DNA from: Candidatus Promineifilum breve | GTDB lineage: Bacteria > Chloroflexota > Anaerolineae > Promineifilales > Promineifilaceae | Direction: 5' to 3' | Length of the DNA: 64,000 nucleotides | NCBI RefSeq assembly: GCF_900066015.1 | Contig: NZ_LN890655.1 | Span: forward strand, 2,086,726 to 2,150,725 | Part shown: positions 51,268 through 59,067 of the stretch, piece after piece | How positions within the stretch are numbered: position 1 is the stretch's first letter | Layout: each line of letters begins with the position of its first letter | The notes under the pieces: model-generated | What the model was told of the DNA's origin: nothing | What the model saw: the letters and a program-made list of their open reading frames with translations, nothing else | The model's database searches: none | Translations under genes and position numbers: made by a program

Positions 51268-51726
51268 ATGAACGATCCTGTTGAGTATGTCGCCGGGGAC
51301 GAAGCCTGGCGCGAGCGCATCGGGCGCGAGTGGAGCGAGATGGCCGCCCGCCACATGCACGTGGACGACGGCTTCTCTATCGTCGCCACGTCCGGCGGAG
51401 CGCCGGTGGGACTGATCGCCGTCGTCTGGCGCGACCTGCCGCCGCCGCTGCCGGCCACGGTCGAAGCGTTCATCGACATCATCGAGGTGCGGCCCGCCTT
51501 TCGCCGCCGGGGCATCGCCGCGCGGCTGGTTCAGATGGCCGTGGCCCGCTCAGGCGAGCATAGCGCGTATCAGCTGCGGGCCTGGAGTTCGGCCGATAAG
51601 ACCGAGGCCATCCCCATGTGGCGGGCGCTGGGCTTTGGGCTGTGCCCGGCCACGGTTTACCCGCGCGGCGAGCAGGTGGATGGTTATTTTGTGGCGCTGG
51701 TGCTCGGTGCGTCGGGCGCGCCGTGA
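51268..51726 (+). CDS. GNAT-family N-acetyltransferase
   Basis: A 152-residue acetyltransferase. The acetyl-CoA motif A is IIEVRPAFRRRGIAARLVQMAV, with WSSADKTEAIPMWRALGF as motif B. The substrate is unknown. Its 3' end overlaps the convergent nucleotidyltransferase gene by 43 bases. Confidence 0.85.
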   Translation: MNDPVEYVAGDEAWRERIGREWSEMAARHMHVDDGFSIVATSGGAPVGLIAVVWRDLPPPLPATVEAFIDIIEVRPAFRRRGIAARLVQMAVARSGEHSAYQLRAWSSADKTEAIPMWRALGFGLCPATVYPRGEQVDGYFVALVLGASGAP

Positions 51727-52487
51727 CTGGACAACAGGTCACGGATTGCGCCGCCGATGGCCGGTTCCACGGCGAAGTGGGCCTCGAGCAGGGTTAGAAT
51801 AGCCGCGGTGGCCGCCGGGCTGTGGTCGTAGCCGGGCAGCAGCGCCGGCAAGTCGGCGGCCAGCGCGGGGAAGCGCTGCTCGAAGCGGCGCGGCCCGTCA
51901 AACAGATCCGCCGTGCTCGCCGAGCTAACAGCCATTAACCCGGCCAGATCGATCACCCTGTCCACCGCGAAGCCCTGGATGAAGCGGAAGGCCGATAGCT
52001 TCTCGCCGCGATAGAAACGGCACAACCCCACGTAGAGATTGGTCAGCGCCTCGCCCAGTAGATGATCGACCACGGGCGGGGAGCGGCGCGGCGGCCACTC
52101 GCGCGGCGCGGCCCACGCGTCGGGCACGCCGGCGCGCCGCCATACCAGCCGGCCCGGCGCGTAGGCCGCCGTCAGCAGTTCGTCGGGCGTGAAGACGGCC
52201 ATTTCGCCATAGATGCCGTCGGCATAGAGGAATTTGTAGCCGTCGATCGTATTGCGAAAGCGGTAAACGAGCGGATGGGCCGCCGCCAGCCAGGCCAGAT
52301 CGGCCAGGAAGGCCGGCTTATCGCCCGACTCCACGATGACGAAAAAATCCAAATCGGAGTACTCGTCCAGCCGCTCCAATTCGCGGCCGACGGAGCCGAG
52401 GCCGATGAGGGCCAGCGCGCCGGGAGAGTGGGCCAATGAGCGGCCGATGGCGTCAAGCCGCTGGAGGAGATCGTCGGGGCGGGTCAT
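51684..52487 (-). CDS. Nucleotidyltransferase-domain protein
   Basis: A 267-residue protein with the polymerase-beta-type nucleotidyltransferase motif GLGSVGRELERLDEYSDLDFF near residue 30, where Asp-x-Asp binds Mg. The helical C-terminal part resembles aminoglycoside adenylyltransferase-like proteins, but substrate-specific residues cannot be assigned. It overlaps the convergent GNAT gene. Confidence 0.75.
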   Translation of the reverse strand: MTRPDDLLQRLDAIGRSLAHSPGALALIGLGSVGRELERLDEYSDLDFFVIVESGDKPAFLADLAWLAAAHPLVYRFRNTIDGYKFLYADGIYGEMAVFTPDELLTAAYAPGRLVWRRAGVPDAWAAPREWPPRRSPPVVDHLLGEALTNLYVGLCRFYRGEKLSAFRFIQGFAVDRVIDLAGLMAVSSASTADLFDGPRRFEQRFPALAADLPALLPGYDHSPAATAAILTLLEAHFAVEPAIGGAIRDLLSSHGAPDAPSTSATK

Positions 52488-52514
52488 AGCCGGGTGCGCC
52501 GGAGAAGAGCCGGG

Positions 52515-53150
52515 CTAGGGAATCCACACCCGCCGCACGCCGGCCGCCACGCCGGTGGCCGCGCCGCCCGTGGCCGGATCGAGGGTGTAGATAGTCGTCG
52601 TCCATTGCGGGGCGCTGTCGTCGAAGGCCGTTGTCGCGTCGCCCACAAGATAGGTGTAGGGCGTGGCGCATTCATAGCCGGCTGTGCCCGTGTCGAGGAC
52701 GACCGGCTCGGCCGCGGCGCGGATGGCGCAGGTCAGGCCGCTGTCCAGTTCCACGAAGAAGATGACCGCCCGGTCAATCGACGGCGGCGGGACGGACGGC
52801 AGGGGCGCGGCTGGGCTGATGAGGACGGCATAGTCGCCAGCGACGGGGTTGGGGCGGCAGATGAGCCGCGTGCCGCCCAGGGCGAAGCAGGGTTCGGTCG
52901 GCTGGCCTCCCTCGGGCAGGCAGCGGTGGGTTCCGGGGACGAGCGATGACTCGGCGCACGTGCCGCTAGCCGGGTCGCCGCTGACGGCGATTGAGGTCGG
53001 GTCGAATTTGATCACTTCGGTTGCGTTGGTGATCTGTTGCGGGCCGACTGCGCCGGATGATTGATCGGGCGCGTTAGGTGTACTACTCGTGCAGGCCGCG
53101 AGGGCGATCAGAACTAAGATGACGGAAACGAACTGCCGCGTTGGATTCAT
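52515..53150 (-). CDS. Lipoprotein of unknown function
   Basis: A 211-residue protein with a lipoprotein signal peptide: hydrophobic VILVLIALAAC, the Cys at about residue 20 being the lipidation site. The mature part is rich in Ser, Thr and Pro and has seven cysteines, some of which could form disulfides (GTCAES, HRCLP, EPCFALGG, LICRPN). No domain is recognised. Confidence 0.75.
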   Translation of the reverse strand: MNPTRQFVSVILVLIALAACTSSTPNAPDQSSGAVGPQQITNATEVIKFDPTSIAVSGDPASGTCAESSLVPGTHRCLPEGGQPTEPCFALGGTRLICRPNPVAGDYAVLISPAAPLPSVPPPSIDRAVIFFVELDSGLTCAIRAAAEPVVLDTGTAGYECATPYTYLVGDATTAFDDSAPQWTTTIYTLDPATGGAATGVAAGVRRVWIP

Positions 53151-53167
53151 GGTTGTTGTCCAGGTTA

Positions 53168-53203
53168 CAGGTGCAACGCACTTCAGAAAGTGCGTCGCAC
53201 CTG
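53168..53203. repeat. CAGGTGC...GCACCTG hairpin
   Basis: CAGGTGC-AACGCACTT pairs with AAAGTGCGT-CGCACCTG across a three-base loop, with one bulge. It lies between two minus-strand genes and resembles the other stand-alone palindromes; it may work as terminator of the regulator gene. Confidence 0.65.
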
Positions 53204-53210
53204 GGCTGGA

Positions 53211-54050
53211 TTATAGCGCATTGTCGCCGTTGGCGGATGGGGGGGTGCAGGCGAAGAATTGATAGCCCCGGCCGCGCACGGTGACGATGGGGTTTGTCTG
53301 GGGGAGATAACGGTCCAGTTTGCGCCGCAGACGGTGGATGTAGGGGCGGATCAATTCGCCCGCTTCGGCGTCGCTCAGGTGGTAGCTCCAGGCCAGGCGG
53401 GCCAGCTGGGCCGTGGTCAGGGTCTGATTGGGGTGGGTCATCAGGCAGGCCAGGACGGCCGACTCGCCCCGGCTCAACTCCACGGTGTGGGGCACATCGC
53501 CCAGCACCGAGGCCTGGCGTTGGGAGTAGTCAAGGCTGAGCGGCGGGGCCACGATGACGGCCGGGGCGACGGGCGCGCTCGCATCCGGCGCCAGGCCGTC
53601 GGCGTTGCGCGCCGCCTGGCGCACGTAGCGGCCCAGTTGGCGCTTGAGGGCGGCCAACGAGTGCAGGGTGCGGTCGATCGATTCGAGGATCATCGTCGCC
53701 GCGACGGGCTTGACCAGGTAATCGGCCGCTCCCACCTGGACGGCGGCGATGGCCGTGGGCAGCGTCGGCCGGCCGGTCAGGATCACCAAAGGCAGGTCGG
53801 GTTGCAGGCGGCTCACCTCGTGGAGGAGGGCCACGCTGTCGCCGTCGTCGGCGTCCAGGTCGAGCACCAGGCCGTCGTAGTCGCCGTCGGCCAGCCAGGC
53901 CAGGGCCTGAGTGGCGAGGGCCGTCGGCCGGACGGTGTGACCGGCGGCAATGAGCAGGCGGGCCAGTTCCGCGCGGGCCACAAGCTCGCCCTGGAGCAGT
54001 AAAATCTGTGGGCTGAAGGGTTGAGCGAATTGATTCGAGCTTGTATTCAT
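53211..54050 (-). CDS. OmpR-type response regulator with atypical receiver
   Basis: A 279-residue protein: receiver domain (about 15-130), linker, and winged-helix OmpR/PhoB domain (about 175-265, with TTAQLARLAW and VTVRGRGYQFF). The phospho-acceptor Asp is in LVLDLDADDGD, Thr in VILTGRP and Lys in DYLVKP. The acidic pair normally found after the first strand is replaced (LLLQGE). Mg binding may be weakened, so this could be a phosphorylation-independent regulator. No histidine kinase gene is adjacent. The ATG at 54050 was preferred over a TTG far upstream. Confidence 0.85.
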   Translation of the reverse strand: MNTSSNQFAQPFSPQILLLQGELVARAELARLLIAAGHTVRPTALATQALAWLADGDYDGLVLDLDADDGDSVALLHEVSRLQPDLPLVILTGRPTLPTAIAAVQVGAADYLVKPVAATMILESIDRTLHSLAALKRQLGRYVRQAARNADGLAPDASAPVAPAVIVAPPLSLDYSQRQASVLGDVPHTVELSRGESAVLACLMTHPNQTLTTAQLARLAWSYHLSDAEAGELIRPYIHRLRRKLDRYLPQTNPIVTVRGRGYQFFACTPPSANGDNAL

Positions 54051-54485
54051 AGCGGCCAGGCCTGAGGCCGAGCAATTTTTTCGGTGGACAATCTCAATGG
54101 ATGGCCCATCCTGTCCGAATGGCATCGCCAAAATCGATGCTGTTCGGTTGTATTCTTCCGCTACGAATCAGTTAGGTAAAAACCAATAGAAGCCGGCCGA
54201 CCAACCAGGCAAAAAGCGCCTGGAGCAATATACAAGAAGAATAAAAACGTTACGCTTATTGTCAATTCTAAAGGGCTTGTTAGCAAGACCTACATGACAA
54301 AAGTCCTGAGTAAATACACCTAGTCTAATTAAATAGTAGACCGGCGTCATACTTTTGTCAAACACAATCTTGCCGTAAGAATGGTAGCGCATGAAGGTTA
54401 CAATCTGTGTTACAGGCAGAGTAGTACGCCGATTGGCCGGCCGCGCGCCGACCCGGCAACCAGAGAAAAAGACCCGCTATCCCCA
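54051..54485. other. AT-rich intergenic region
   Basis: About 435 bases without a supported gene and with lower GC than the surroundings. It contains the hairpin CCAGGC-AAAAAGC-GCCTGG (54205-54223) and several short direct repeats, and no RNA gene that I recognise. It may carry the promoter of the response regulator. Confidence 0.5.
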
Positions 54486-54514
54486 TTTACATTTCTCTCT
54501 GCCTGATCTATAGT
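54486..54514 (+). promoter_or_regulatory. Sigma70-type promoter upstream of a SnoaL-like gene
   Basis: TTTACA (54486-54491), 17 nt, TATAGT (54509-54514). The predicted start leaves a leader of about 75 nt to the ATG at 54597, which is preceded by TAGGAG. Confidence 0.6.
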
Positions 54515-54596
54515 ATTGACCAAAGAAAGACCCGTTACAGCCAGTTTCGGAGTTCTATCTTAGACACGCGGTCAACCAAATAATAGGAGAATAATC

Positions 54597-54992
54597 ATGT
54601 CAGTTGAAAGCACCCGTGCCGTAATGACCCGCTATTTCGATTCCGAGCATTCCGATGTCAATATGATGGCCGATGACGTCGTGTTTACGATCATGGCCAC
54701 CGGACAGGAGCATCACGGCCGCGAGGGGGTGATGGGGATGCTCAACTATTTCTACCATTACGCCTTTGACGCGACGGCCTCCGCCGAAAACACGATCTTC
54801 GACGACGGGAAGGCGTTGGTGGAGGGGCATTTCATCGGCAAACACATCGGTGAATTCGCCGGCATTCCGGCCACAAACAAGGACGTGAACGTGCCGATCT
54901 GCGTGGTTTACGATCTGGAAAACGACCAGATCAAAAGAGGCCGGGTTTATTTTGAAATGCCGGTCTTGATGCAGCAGTTAGGCGTGATGTAA
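54597..54992 (+). CDS. SnoaL/NTF2-like protein
   Basis: A 131-residue cone-shaped NTF2-like fold protein. A helix (STRAVMTRYFDS), DDVVFTIMATGQEHHGREGVMGML, and strands ending in RGRVYFEMPVLMQQLG match SnoaL-like polyketide-cyclase or ester-cyclase groups. The family includes hydrolases, isomerases and stress proteins; no activity can be assigned. Confidence 0.8.
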   Translation: MSVESTRAVMTRYFDSEHSDVNMMADDVVFTIMATGQEHHGREGVMGMLNYFYHYAFDATASAENTIFDDGKALVEGHFIGKHIGEFAGIPATNKDVNVPICVVYDLENDQIKRGRVYFEMPVLMQQLGVM

Positions 54993-55064
54993 CGTTGCTC
55001 GCGCCGTCATCTGCTATAATCAAGGCTGGGGCGGCGCGTATCCGCCGAATTCCCACGAGGTAAT

Positions 55065-55259
55065 ATGATGCGGCGATTATCCATAAGTGGTGGAACGTTA
55101 CTGTTCACGTTGGCGGCGGCGCTCCCGGCGCTGGCCCAGGAAGAAAACCCGCTGGCTCATGCCCGGCTCTTCACCGGCGGCACGGCCTGGGGGATGATTG
55201 GGGTGACTGTCTTGCTGATGATCTTGTTTATGGTCTGGGCAAGACGCGGGCCGAATTAA
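55065..55259 (+). CDS. Small secreted or membrane protein
   Basis: A 64-residue protein with an N-terminal signal-like helix (LLFTLAAALPALA, cleavage likely after ALA) and a second helix (WGMIGVTVLLMILFMVW) ending in ARRGPN. The topology is like short subunits of membrane complexes. The GAGGT site precedes two ATGs (55065, 55068). No homologue family is recognised. Confidence 0.65.
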   Translation: MMRRLSISGGTLLFTLAAALPALAQEENPLAHARLFTGGTAWGMIGVTVLLMILFMVWARRGPN

Positions 55260-55261
55260 AA

Positions 55262-55385
55262 GAGAAACCACAGATTAATAATAGTGGGCAGAAGGCAGTG
55301 GACAGTGATCAGTCTGTCCACTGCCCACTGTCCACTGTCCACTGCCCACTGCCCACTGTTCACTCTATTCAATCTGTGGGTTTTT
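55262..55385. repeat. Composite palindrome: CACAGATT arms around CCACTG heptads
   Basis: Outer arms ACCACAGATT (55267-55276) and AATCTGTGGGT (55371-55381) are complementary with one bulge. Inside, CAGTGGAC-type units (55282-55310) pair with seven heptads of the form (G)TCCACT/GCCCACT (55314-55367). It joins the two repeat families seen separately at 8835-8902 and 29139-29228. It separates a small plus-strand gene from a minus-strand gene. Confidence 0.9.
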
Positions 55386-56571
55386 ATTCTTCCATCCACG
55401 TCACGCGCAGATCAAACCCCCGTTTGAGCAATTCCTCGGCGAAGGCCGGGCCGGGCAGGGCCAACTCCACCGGCAGGCCGCCGCGCGGCGTGCGGCCGTG
55501 GGCCTGGGCGGCGCAGATGATGGCCGCGTGCCAGCCGGTGGTGCGCTCCATGGCCGTGAAACCGGTGGCCTCGTCGTAGCGGTCGAAGAGATCGACCACC
55601 ACCTCGCGCTCGGCCCCGTCCCGCAGGCCGCGGCCGATGATGCGCACGATGACCAGATCGCGCTCGTCGGGCTGGGCCTCGATCTTCGGCCCCAGCACGG
55701 CGTGGAGCAGATGGCGCGGGGCAATCCGGTGGCCGTCCACCTCGACCGGCTCCAGTTCGATCAACCCGGCATCGCTGAACGCCTTCCACTGGGCAAAGTG
55801 GCCCGGCCAGCGAATGGTCTTGTTTTGCAGCGTGCGCAGTTGGCCGGCCCACGTCCAGGGCATGGTGCTGGTGCCGCCGGCGGTGGTGAACGCTTCCAAT
55901 ACGCCCACGTCGCCGCCAAAGTCGATCAACTCGTACTCTTCGGGCCGGAAGCAGCCCATCTCCACCAGTTGGCCGTCGCGGATGAAAACCGTCTCACCGA
56001 AGTATTCGTTGGTCAGCCCCTCGATGTTGAAGGTCAGGATGTAGTGCCACGGCGGTTGCGGCTCGGCGGGGATGCCGCCATCGTACATGATCAGGTCGTG
56101 GCACTGATCGAACAGGCTCATGGTGTAGGCGCAGAGCGAATTGCCCAGGCCCGGCACCTGGCCGCAGTCGGGCGTCAGGGTGATGCCGGCGGCTTTGGCC
56201 TCGGCGTCGAGGGCCAGTTGGGCGCGGGTCTGGTCGGTGTTGCCGCCGAAGTCGGCCATGCTGGCCCCGGCGCGGACGGCGGCGCGGGCCAGGGGCAGGT
56301 TGAAGAAGTAGGGCACGCCGGAGATGAAGGCGTCGATGTTGTTCGCTTTTAGCAGTTCAACAACGGCATCGCTGTCGCGCACGTCCAGCGCGGCGGCCGT
56401 GGCGACGGCGCGGCCGGCCAGGCGGTTGACGCGCGCCGCCGAGCGTTCGGCGGCGCTCAGGTGCATATCGGCCAGCAGGATGCCGGCGGCGTCGCCGTGG
56501 ACGGCCAGGTCGTAGGCGGCGGCTGTACCCTGGCGGCCGGAGCCGAGGATGGCGTAGTGGTAGGACATCAT
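55384..56571 (-). CDS. Saccharopine-dehydrogenase-family protein, lysine 6-dehydrogenase-like
   Basis: A 395-residue NAD(P)-binding protein. The Rossmann motif is AILGSGRQGTAAAYDLAVHG. TPDCGQVPGLGNSL and YDGGIPAEPQPPWHYILTFNIEGLTNEY are features of lysine 6-dehydrogenase and related saccharopine reductases. Lysine 6-dehydrogenase makes allysine from lysine. Residues near CFRPEEYELIDFGG fit, but specificity is inferred. It is a monocistronic-looking gene. Confidence 0.8.
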   Translation of the reverse strand: MMSYHYAILGSGRQGTAAAYDLAVHGDAAGILLADMHLSAAERSAARVNRLAGRAVATAAALDVRDSDAVVELLKANNIDAFISGVPYFFNLPLARAAVRAGASMADFGGNTDQTRAQLALDAEAKAAGITLTPDCGQVPGLGNSLCAYTMSLFDQCHDLIMYDGGIPAEPQPPWHYILTFNIEGLTNEYFGETVFIRDGQLVEMGCFRPEEYELIDFGGDVGVLEAFTTAGGTSTMPWTWAGQLRTLQNKTIRWPGHFAQWKAFSDAGLIELEPVEVDGHRIAPRHLLHAVLGPKIEAQPDERDLVIVRIIGRGLRDGAEREVVVDLFDRYDEATGFTAMERTTGWHAAIICAAQAHGRTPRGGLPVELALPGPAFAEELLKRGFDLRVTWMEE

Positions 56572-56584
56572 TCTATTCCTTCGT

Positions 56585-56791
56585 TTATTGGGCTGCCGAA
56601 TTACCTTCGGCGATTAATGCCTTTTTGACATCCTCTAATGATTCGAGTGGCTCATTTTCCCGTTCTCGGGCAACCAGGACATCATAGATATCTTCCCAAA
56701 TCTCGCTGTATCGCTCCAGGTCCAGGATGACGGCCTTTTGTTTCCCCGACGTATCAGTCACGAATTGAATCCCTTCAAGTACCATGCTCAT
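56585..56791 (-). CDS. Orphan antitoxin-like protein (Phd/YefM type)
   Basis: A 68-residue protein with VTDTSGKQKAVILDLERYSEIWEDI, a strand-helix pattern seen in Phd/YefM- and RelB-type antitoxins, and an acidic C-terminal helix. No toxin gene adjoins it: the next gene on the same strand, 13 bases on, is a metabolic dehydrogenase. Confidence 0.65.
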   Translation of the reverse strand: MSMVLEGIQFVTDTSGKQKAVILDLERYSEIWEDIYDVLVARERENEPLESLEDVKKALIAEGNSAAQ

Positions 56792-56906
56792 CTTGTCTCC
56801 AGTCCGAGTTGCGTAATGACAATTATACCATAAGACATTGGCACTTCTTCAGTATCTGTTCGCTACACTTCTTGCATACTAGCCACGTAAGCACATAGGT
56901 AAAGGA

Positions 56907-57146
56907 ATGATACGTAAGGTATTTAAGGTAGAAAATAATCTGGTAGTTTCTCTCCCCAAGGAAACGATCGATTTACTGGGCCTTCACGAGGGGAGCGAAA
57001 TTGAAGTAACCGTTGACACCGGGGCACGGCGGATTTTGCTCTCACCGGCCAAGGCCAATGTTGTGGACATTGACACCGAATTTGCCCGGCAGCTGGACGA
57101 GTTCATCGCGCTATATCGCCCGGTGTTGGAAGCCCTGGCGAAATGA
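56907..57146 (+). CDS. Orphan AbrB/MazE-type antitoxin-like protein
   Basis: A 79-residue protein. The swapped-hairpin AbrB/SpoVT domain reads VENNLVVSLPKETIDLLGLHEGSEIEVTVD, and the tail FARQLDEFIALYRPVLEALA resembles antitoxins paired with Doc toxins. The expected toxin gene does not follow. It is divergent from another antitoxin-like gene 115 bases away. Confidence 0.75.
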   Translation: MIRKVFKVENNLVVSLPKETIDLLGLHEGSEIEVTVDTGARRILLSPAKANVVDIDTEFARQLDEFIALYRPVLEALAK

Positions 57147-57263
57147 CGGTCAATGCCGTCGCGTTAGCTTTTTCTCAGAATTTCCCCTTTTTACTCTGAT
57201 CCGTGGTATAAACATTAGAACATACGGGCGAAACAGGTCGGCAGCGGCCCGCCCGGGGGTACG

Positions 57264-57334
57264 AGGCGCCACCTCCTGCGAAGGAGAAGCGCCTTTGCTT
57301 TGTCAATCTGAAGTTAAACTCTCAAGAGGAGGTG
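57264..57334 (+). promoter_or_regulatory. Structured leader with possible anti-Shine-Dalgarno switch
   Basis: A hairpin AGGCGC (57264-57269)/GCGCCT (57289-57294) with inner stem CTCC/GGAG (57273-57276 with 57283-57286) precedes the small gene. CACCTCCT (57270-57277) within it is perfectly complementary to the gene's ribosome-binding site AGGAGGTG (57327-57334). Two exclusive structures are therefore possible, one exposing and one hiding the site. Confidence 0.5.
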
Positions 57335-57339
57335 CCGCA

Positions 57340-57537
57340 ATGGCATTCATGTTTACGAACAGCAAGGGTAAGTCTTACTACTTGCACACCAAGAAGGTCG
57401 AGTTGAAGGGCGGCCGTACGCAGCAGTTGTACTTCTTCGCCAAGGAACCGGGCCAGGGCGCGCTCGACGCGGTCCCGTCCGGCTACCAGGTGGCCGAGTC
57501 GAAGAACGGGCTGCCCGTCCTGAAGAAAGCGGCCTAA
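57340..57537 (+). CDS. Conserved-looking small protein, 65 residues
   Basis: The product begins MAFMFTNSKGKSYYLHTKKVELKGG and ends in PSGYQVAESKNGLPVLKKA; the pattern of basic strands suggests a compact beta fold. I have seen no assigned function for such proteins. An excellent site, AGAGGAGGT, precedes the ATG, and a strong terminator follows, so high expression is likely. The leader can fold against the ribosome-binding site. Confidence 0.8.
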   Translation: MAFMFTNSKGKSYYLHTKKVELKGGRTQQLYFFAKEPGQGALDAVPSGYQVAESKNGLPVLKKAA

Positions 57538-57552
57538 TCAACGTAGCCGAAT

Positions 57553-57590
57553 AAAAAAAGGCGGAGTCGAAAGCGACCCCGCCTTTTTTG
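57553..57590. terminator. Strong bidirectional terminator
   Basis: AAAAAAAGGCGG...CCGCCTTTTTTT with an inner GTCG/CGAC stem. A-run, GC stem and T-run make it efficient on both strands. It ends the small gene and the convergent GH6 gene. Confidence 0.92.
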
Positions 57591-57620
57591 TTATTGATTC
57601 TAGAGGTTGCCTACCGGCCG

Positions 57621-58901
57621 CTAGGGAAGGAGCGGCGGGTTGGCGTTATGGGCCAGGTCGAGCGCCATCTGGGGGAACCAGGCGCCGGCCGCGGGATCGA
57701 TGATACCCCACTCCGGGTCAACCGTCTCGCCCGCCGGGCCGAGGCCGCGGGTGCATTCGCCGTCCGACTCGCCGGGGATCTTGATCCACAGGTAAGCGTC
57801 GATCAACGCGTGGCCGGTGTCGGCCGAGGGCAAGAGGCCCAGGCCGCGGCCGGGCGGGTTGCACCAATCCTGCGGGTCGGGGTAGCCTGGCGGCGGCGTC
57901 CACGGCCCCTGGCCGTTGCGGCTGGTGTCGATGACGAAGGTCTGCAACCCGGATAGGCCGGGGTAGGCCCCCTGGCTCTCCACGTTATCGGTGTACCACT
58001 GGTCGGTCAGGCCCCAGGTGGAGAAGTCGTTGGGATTGGCCGGGTAATATTGGCTGGCACACCAGTCGAAGTGGCCGTTGCCCCACGAGGCGGGGTCGGT
58101 GGCGAACCAGAGGCACTTGGCGACCCACGTGCCGTACTTCTCCAGGTGTTCCGTCAGCCGGTAGTTGGAGACGTTGAGGAAGAAGCCGTCGGCGCGGGCG
58201 ACACCGGCCTGGGCCAGACGGTGAGCGGCGTCGCCGGAGCCGAGCCAGCCGCTGTGGGTGCCGTCGAGGTAGACGCGCACGTTGGGCTTGGCCTTCAACA
58301 CGTCCACGGCGTAGTTAAGCATGGCGAAGCGCTCGTCGGCGGCGGTGGCCTCGTCGGCCTCGGCCGGGCGGCACCATTCGTAATCGCCGGCCTGGGCGGG
58401 CAGGCCGCGGAACTGCTTGTACCAGGGGATAATGCCCAGCCCGTCCGGCTCGAGGATGACGATGGCTTCGTCATTGCCGATGCCGGCGGCGAAGCCGTCG
58501 ATCCATTTCATGTACTGCTCAGCCGTCTTGGCCCCCCCGGCCGAGAACTGGGCGCAGTCGCGGAAGGGGATGTTAAAGGCCACCAGGACGGGGACCGCAT
58601 CTTTGTGGGCGGCGCGCCGGACGGTGAGCCGGACCTGTTGCCTTACCCTGGCCGGCGTGCCCTTGGTGAACCATACGGCTGAGGGCGTCCTGATCATCTT
58701 CCGGATCAGCCGGGCGTCGCCGGTGTCGCCCGAGGCGAATAGCTGGGCCATCTGCCGGCGGGCAACCTGGTTGGGCGGTGGGACGTAGAACTCGGTAGCG
58801 GGGTCGATCTCCCCGGCGAGGGTGGCCGGCACGGCCGCGATGAGCGCGACCAGGACAGCGCCTAACACAAGCACCAATCTGAACTTTCGTCGAATGTCCA
58901 T
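57621..58901 (-). CDS. Secreted glycoside hydrolase family 6 enzyme (cellulase type)
   Basis: A 426-residue protein with a signal peptide (about 1-29, ending in ATLAGE). VPVLVAFNIPFRDCAQFSAGG is the GH6 motif with the Asp next to Cys. IVILEPDGLG contains the catalytic Asp of the V-x-E-P-D motif. YLDGTHSGWLG and NVSNYRLTEHLEKYG follow as in endoglucanases and cellobiohydrolases. DTSRNGQGPW and GESDGEC are conserved near the C-terminus. It lacks an attached carbohydrate-binding module. It hydrolyses beta-1,4-glucan outside the cell. Confidence 0.93.
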   Translation of the reverse strand: MDIRRKFRLVLVLGAVLVALIAAVPATLAGEIDPATEFYVPPPNQVARRQMAQLFASGDTGDARLIRKMIRTPSAVWFTKGTPARVRQQVRLTVRRAAHKDAVPVLVAFNIPFRDCAQFSAGGAKTAEQYMKWIDGFAAGIGNDEAIVILEPDGLGIIPWYKQFRGLPAQAGDYEWCRPAEADEATAADERFAMLNYAVDVLKAKPNVRVYLDGTHSGWLGSGDAAHRLAQAGVARADGFFLNVSNYRLTEHLEKYGTWVAKCLWFATDPASWGNGHFDWCASQYYPANPNDFSTWGLTDQWYTDNVESQGAYPGLSGLQTFVIDTSRNGQGPWTPPPGYPDPQDWCNPPGRGLGLLPSADTGHALIDAYLWIKIPGESDGECTRGLGPAGETVDPEWGIIDPAAGAWFPQMALDLAHNANPPLLP

Positions 58902-59067
58902 TTTCTGCTCCTATTAGGGTGTTGAATCGTGTATGCGGACACGAAAGATTGGGCGCGGGCGTCCGGCGCGGCCTACGTGCCGCGAATGGGGCGAAAAAAC
59001 CGGTAGCGGCAGCCAGGCGGAGGACGCTCTTGCTCTTATCTGATTATCATTTTTCTTATGCGGCGTG

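Noticed and set aside
56907-57146. Complete toxin-antitoxin module
   Set aside because: The antitoxin-like gene is clear, but the following 190 bases hold no toxin frame, only the leader of an unrelated small gene.
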